From NCBI GenBank assembly GCA_037441765.1, contig JBBIRM010000148.1, positions 1 to 7,372 of the forward strand: a DNA stretch of 7,372 nucleotides, given 5' to 3'. The notes beneath the pieces are model-generated. The model saw only the letters and a list, made by a program, of their open reading frames with translations, ran no database searches and was not told the DNA's origin. Made by a program: the position numbers and the translations under genes. The DNA is from JBBIRM01 sp037441765. Lineage in GTDB: Bacteria > Desulfobacterota > BSN033 > UBA1163. Positions 6,211 through 7,372 of this stretch are shown one piece after another. Position 1 is the stretch's first letter, and the number at the start of each line of letters is the position of its first letter.

Positions 6211-7353
6211 ATGAAGCAGATGGGATATCTTCTGGCCTTAATTATCTTTATGACAATCATTGCTACTCCATATTTAGGGACCACTCAAGAGGTCTTCTAT
6301 CCCCAGGTTCCCTTTAATATTCTTTATGCGGGAGGAGTGGAACATACATTCATCCGAATTGATCACCCTCAATGGGATGCCATTGAATTTCAAACAACCT
6401 CCTCAGGTGGCCTCAACCTTTTGATCACCTACCTCGATGGAAGTCAGATTCATTATCTCGATCAGGTTCCCCTTGTTCAGTTACGGAAAAAATTCGATAC
6501 AAGCCTAAAGCCAAGGGATTACCGTTACGCTTTCATGAAGTATCGATCGAAGATCGAAAAGGATGGAAGAGTTAGTGTGTCCTTTTCTGCAGATACAGAG
6601 ACAGGTAGAATTGAAGCAATTTTTATCTCCTCAGGTTCTCTAAAAGAAATGAACAGAGTGGTTGACCCCCTTAATCATGCGATGGAGGTAATCCCCATCC
6701 TCTATATGGAGAAAACCGTATTAGGGGGAGAGAGGACAAGGGTTCTATTAGACGGAAAACCTCTCAAGGTCAAATGGGATAACGTTTCCTTCACTTACGG
6801 GGCAAACTTTGGGATCATCTTTCGAACAGACAGAAGGGAGGAAAGATTGGTTCAGTTCAGACCCGGAGAGAAGGACTGGCTGGGAGCCCGATGGATCTAT
6901 GACCTCTCTGGGAATAGAGTGACCTACAATATTGAAAAAGAGAAGGATTCGGAAGGTTACTATGAGGTGAAGCGTATCGGAAATATGATCGTTCAAAAAG
7001 CCTGGCTATGCCCCGCAAAAGGTGGGAGAGAGGTAAGGAGGATATCGACCTATTCTTTGGTTCACGAAAACAAAGAATTCATTATTGAATTCGACCCACC
7101 TCTATGTTTTCCTACCCAACTTTTTGAAAACCAGACCCTTAAGACAGATTTACCTTTTAAAGCAAAGATATCGAACTCTGGGTGGGTGGTTACGGGAAAA
7201 GTAGAGATGATTTCCTGGAAGGTGGGAAATTGTATCCATTCGAAGATAGAATTTTTACCTTTTTCCCCTGATTTTCTTGCCCAAAGGCCAGTCTATTATA
7301 AGGTAGTTGAAAACCCTGAACGGTATCAGGTGACTGCTAAAGAAAGGAAATAG
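6211..7353 (+). CDS. Exported protein of unknown function
   Basis: 380 residues; I do not recognise the family. It starts one base after the TPR stop, with GAGGG at 6200-6204 as ribosome binding site, so it is very likely co-translated with its neighbours. An N-terminal hydrophobic segment (about 6-20, before GTTQEV) looks like a signal peptide or membrane anchor. The rest is soluble, rich in alternating polar/hydrophobic residues and aromatic residues, suggesting a largely beta structure: NILYAGGVEHTFIRIDHPQW at 36-55, LLITYLDGSQIHYLD at 70-84, VSFTYGANFGIIF at 192-204, ARWIYDLSGNRVTYNI at 226-241. It has only three cysteines (267, 299, 341) and no catalytic motif that I can name. The frame is uninterrupted. 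A periplasmic or surface role with the creatininase-family enzyme and the TPR protein is inferred from position alone. Confidence 0.8.
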   Translation: MKQMGYLLALIIFMTIIATPYLGTTQEVFYPQVPFNILYAGGVEHTFIRIDHPQWDAIEFQTTSSGGLNLLITYLDGSQIHYLDQVPLVQLRKKFDTSLKPRDYRYAFMKYRSKIEKDGRVSVSFSADTETGRIEAIFISSGSLKEMNRVVDPLNHAMEVIPILYMEKTVLGGERTRVLLDGKPLKVKWDNVSFTYGANFGIIFRTDRREERLVQFRPGEKDWLGARWIYDLSGNRVTYNIEKEKDSEGYYEVKRIGNMIVQKAWLCPAKGGREVRRISTYSLVHENKEFIIEFDPPLCFPTQLFENQTLKTDLPFKAKISNSGWVVTGKVEMISWKVGNCIHSKIEFLPFSPDFLAQRPVYYKVVENPERYQVTAKERK

Positions 7354-7372
7354 AAGAATTTTCTTTTTCTAA

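Noticed and set aside
6748..6996. Minus-strand open frame inside the unknown exported protein gene
   Set aside because: The + strand frame is five times longer, has a start with a ribosome binding site and fits the operon spacing.
2..7353. Reassigned genetic code
   Set aside because: TAG, TGA and TAA each end at least one full-length gene in this window, and the three interrupting codons are all different.
7340..7372. Terminator at the window end (purine run then T-rich tract)
   Set aside because: Any pairing would be almost entirely A-T with mismatches, and the window ends before it can be judged.

Overview
The window carries one set of genes, all on the + strand: a five-gene ABC importer cluster of the branched-chain amino acid/amide (HAAT, Liv) type, followed by three genes for exported proteins. 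The base composition is moderate to AT-leaning, Shine-Dalgarno sequences are strong, and there are no introns, so the source is a bacterium. The gene order (binding protein, livG, livF, livH, livM) and the protein style suggest Desulfobacterota/Deltaproteobacteria or a similar environmental lineage. That placement is an impression and was not tested. No RNA genes, mobile elements or CRISPR arrays were seen.

Region 1 (2-4422) is the transporter: a periplasmic binding protein (5' end outside the window), ATPases LivG and LivF, and permeases LivH and LivM. Three of the five genes are interrupted by a single in-frame stop codon, and the three stops are of different kinds: TGA at 263-265 in the binding protein, TAG at 1185-1187 in livG, and TAA at 2668-2670 in livH. 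On both sides of each stop the same frame stays open and matches the family, so these are point nonsense changes and not frameshifts. LivF has no stop but has unusual residues at several conserved ATPase positions. LivM looks intact. The simplest reading is a recently inactivated, decaying transporter. All three stop codons also end genes in this window, which argues against a reassigned code.

Region 2 (4516-7353) holds three tightly spaced, uninterrupted genes (gaps of 2 and 1 bases), each starting with a probable signal peptide. They encode a creatininase-family metal-dependent amidohydrolase with its ligand pattern largely intact, a small TPR protein, and a 380-residue protein I do not recognise. 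They probably form one translation-coupled unit working outside the cytoplasm.

A plausible original arrangement is that the exported amidohydrolase processed an amide or cyclic amide in the periplasm and the HAAT importer took up the product or substrate. This link is inferred from adjacency only. If the transporter is really dead, the exported trio has kept its frames while its neighbour decayed, so it may have a job of its own.
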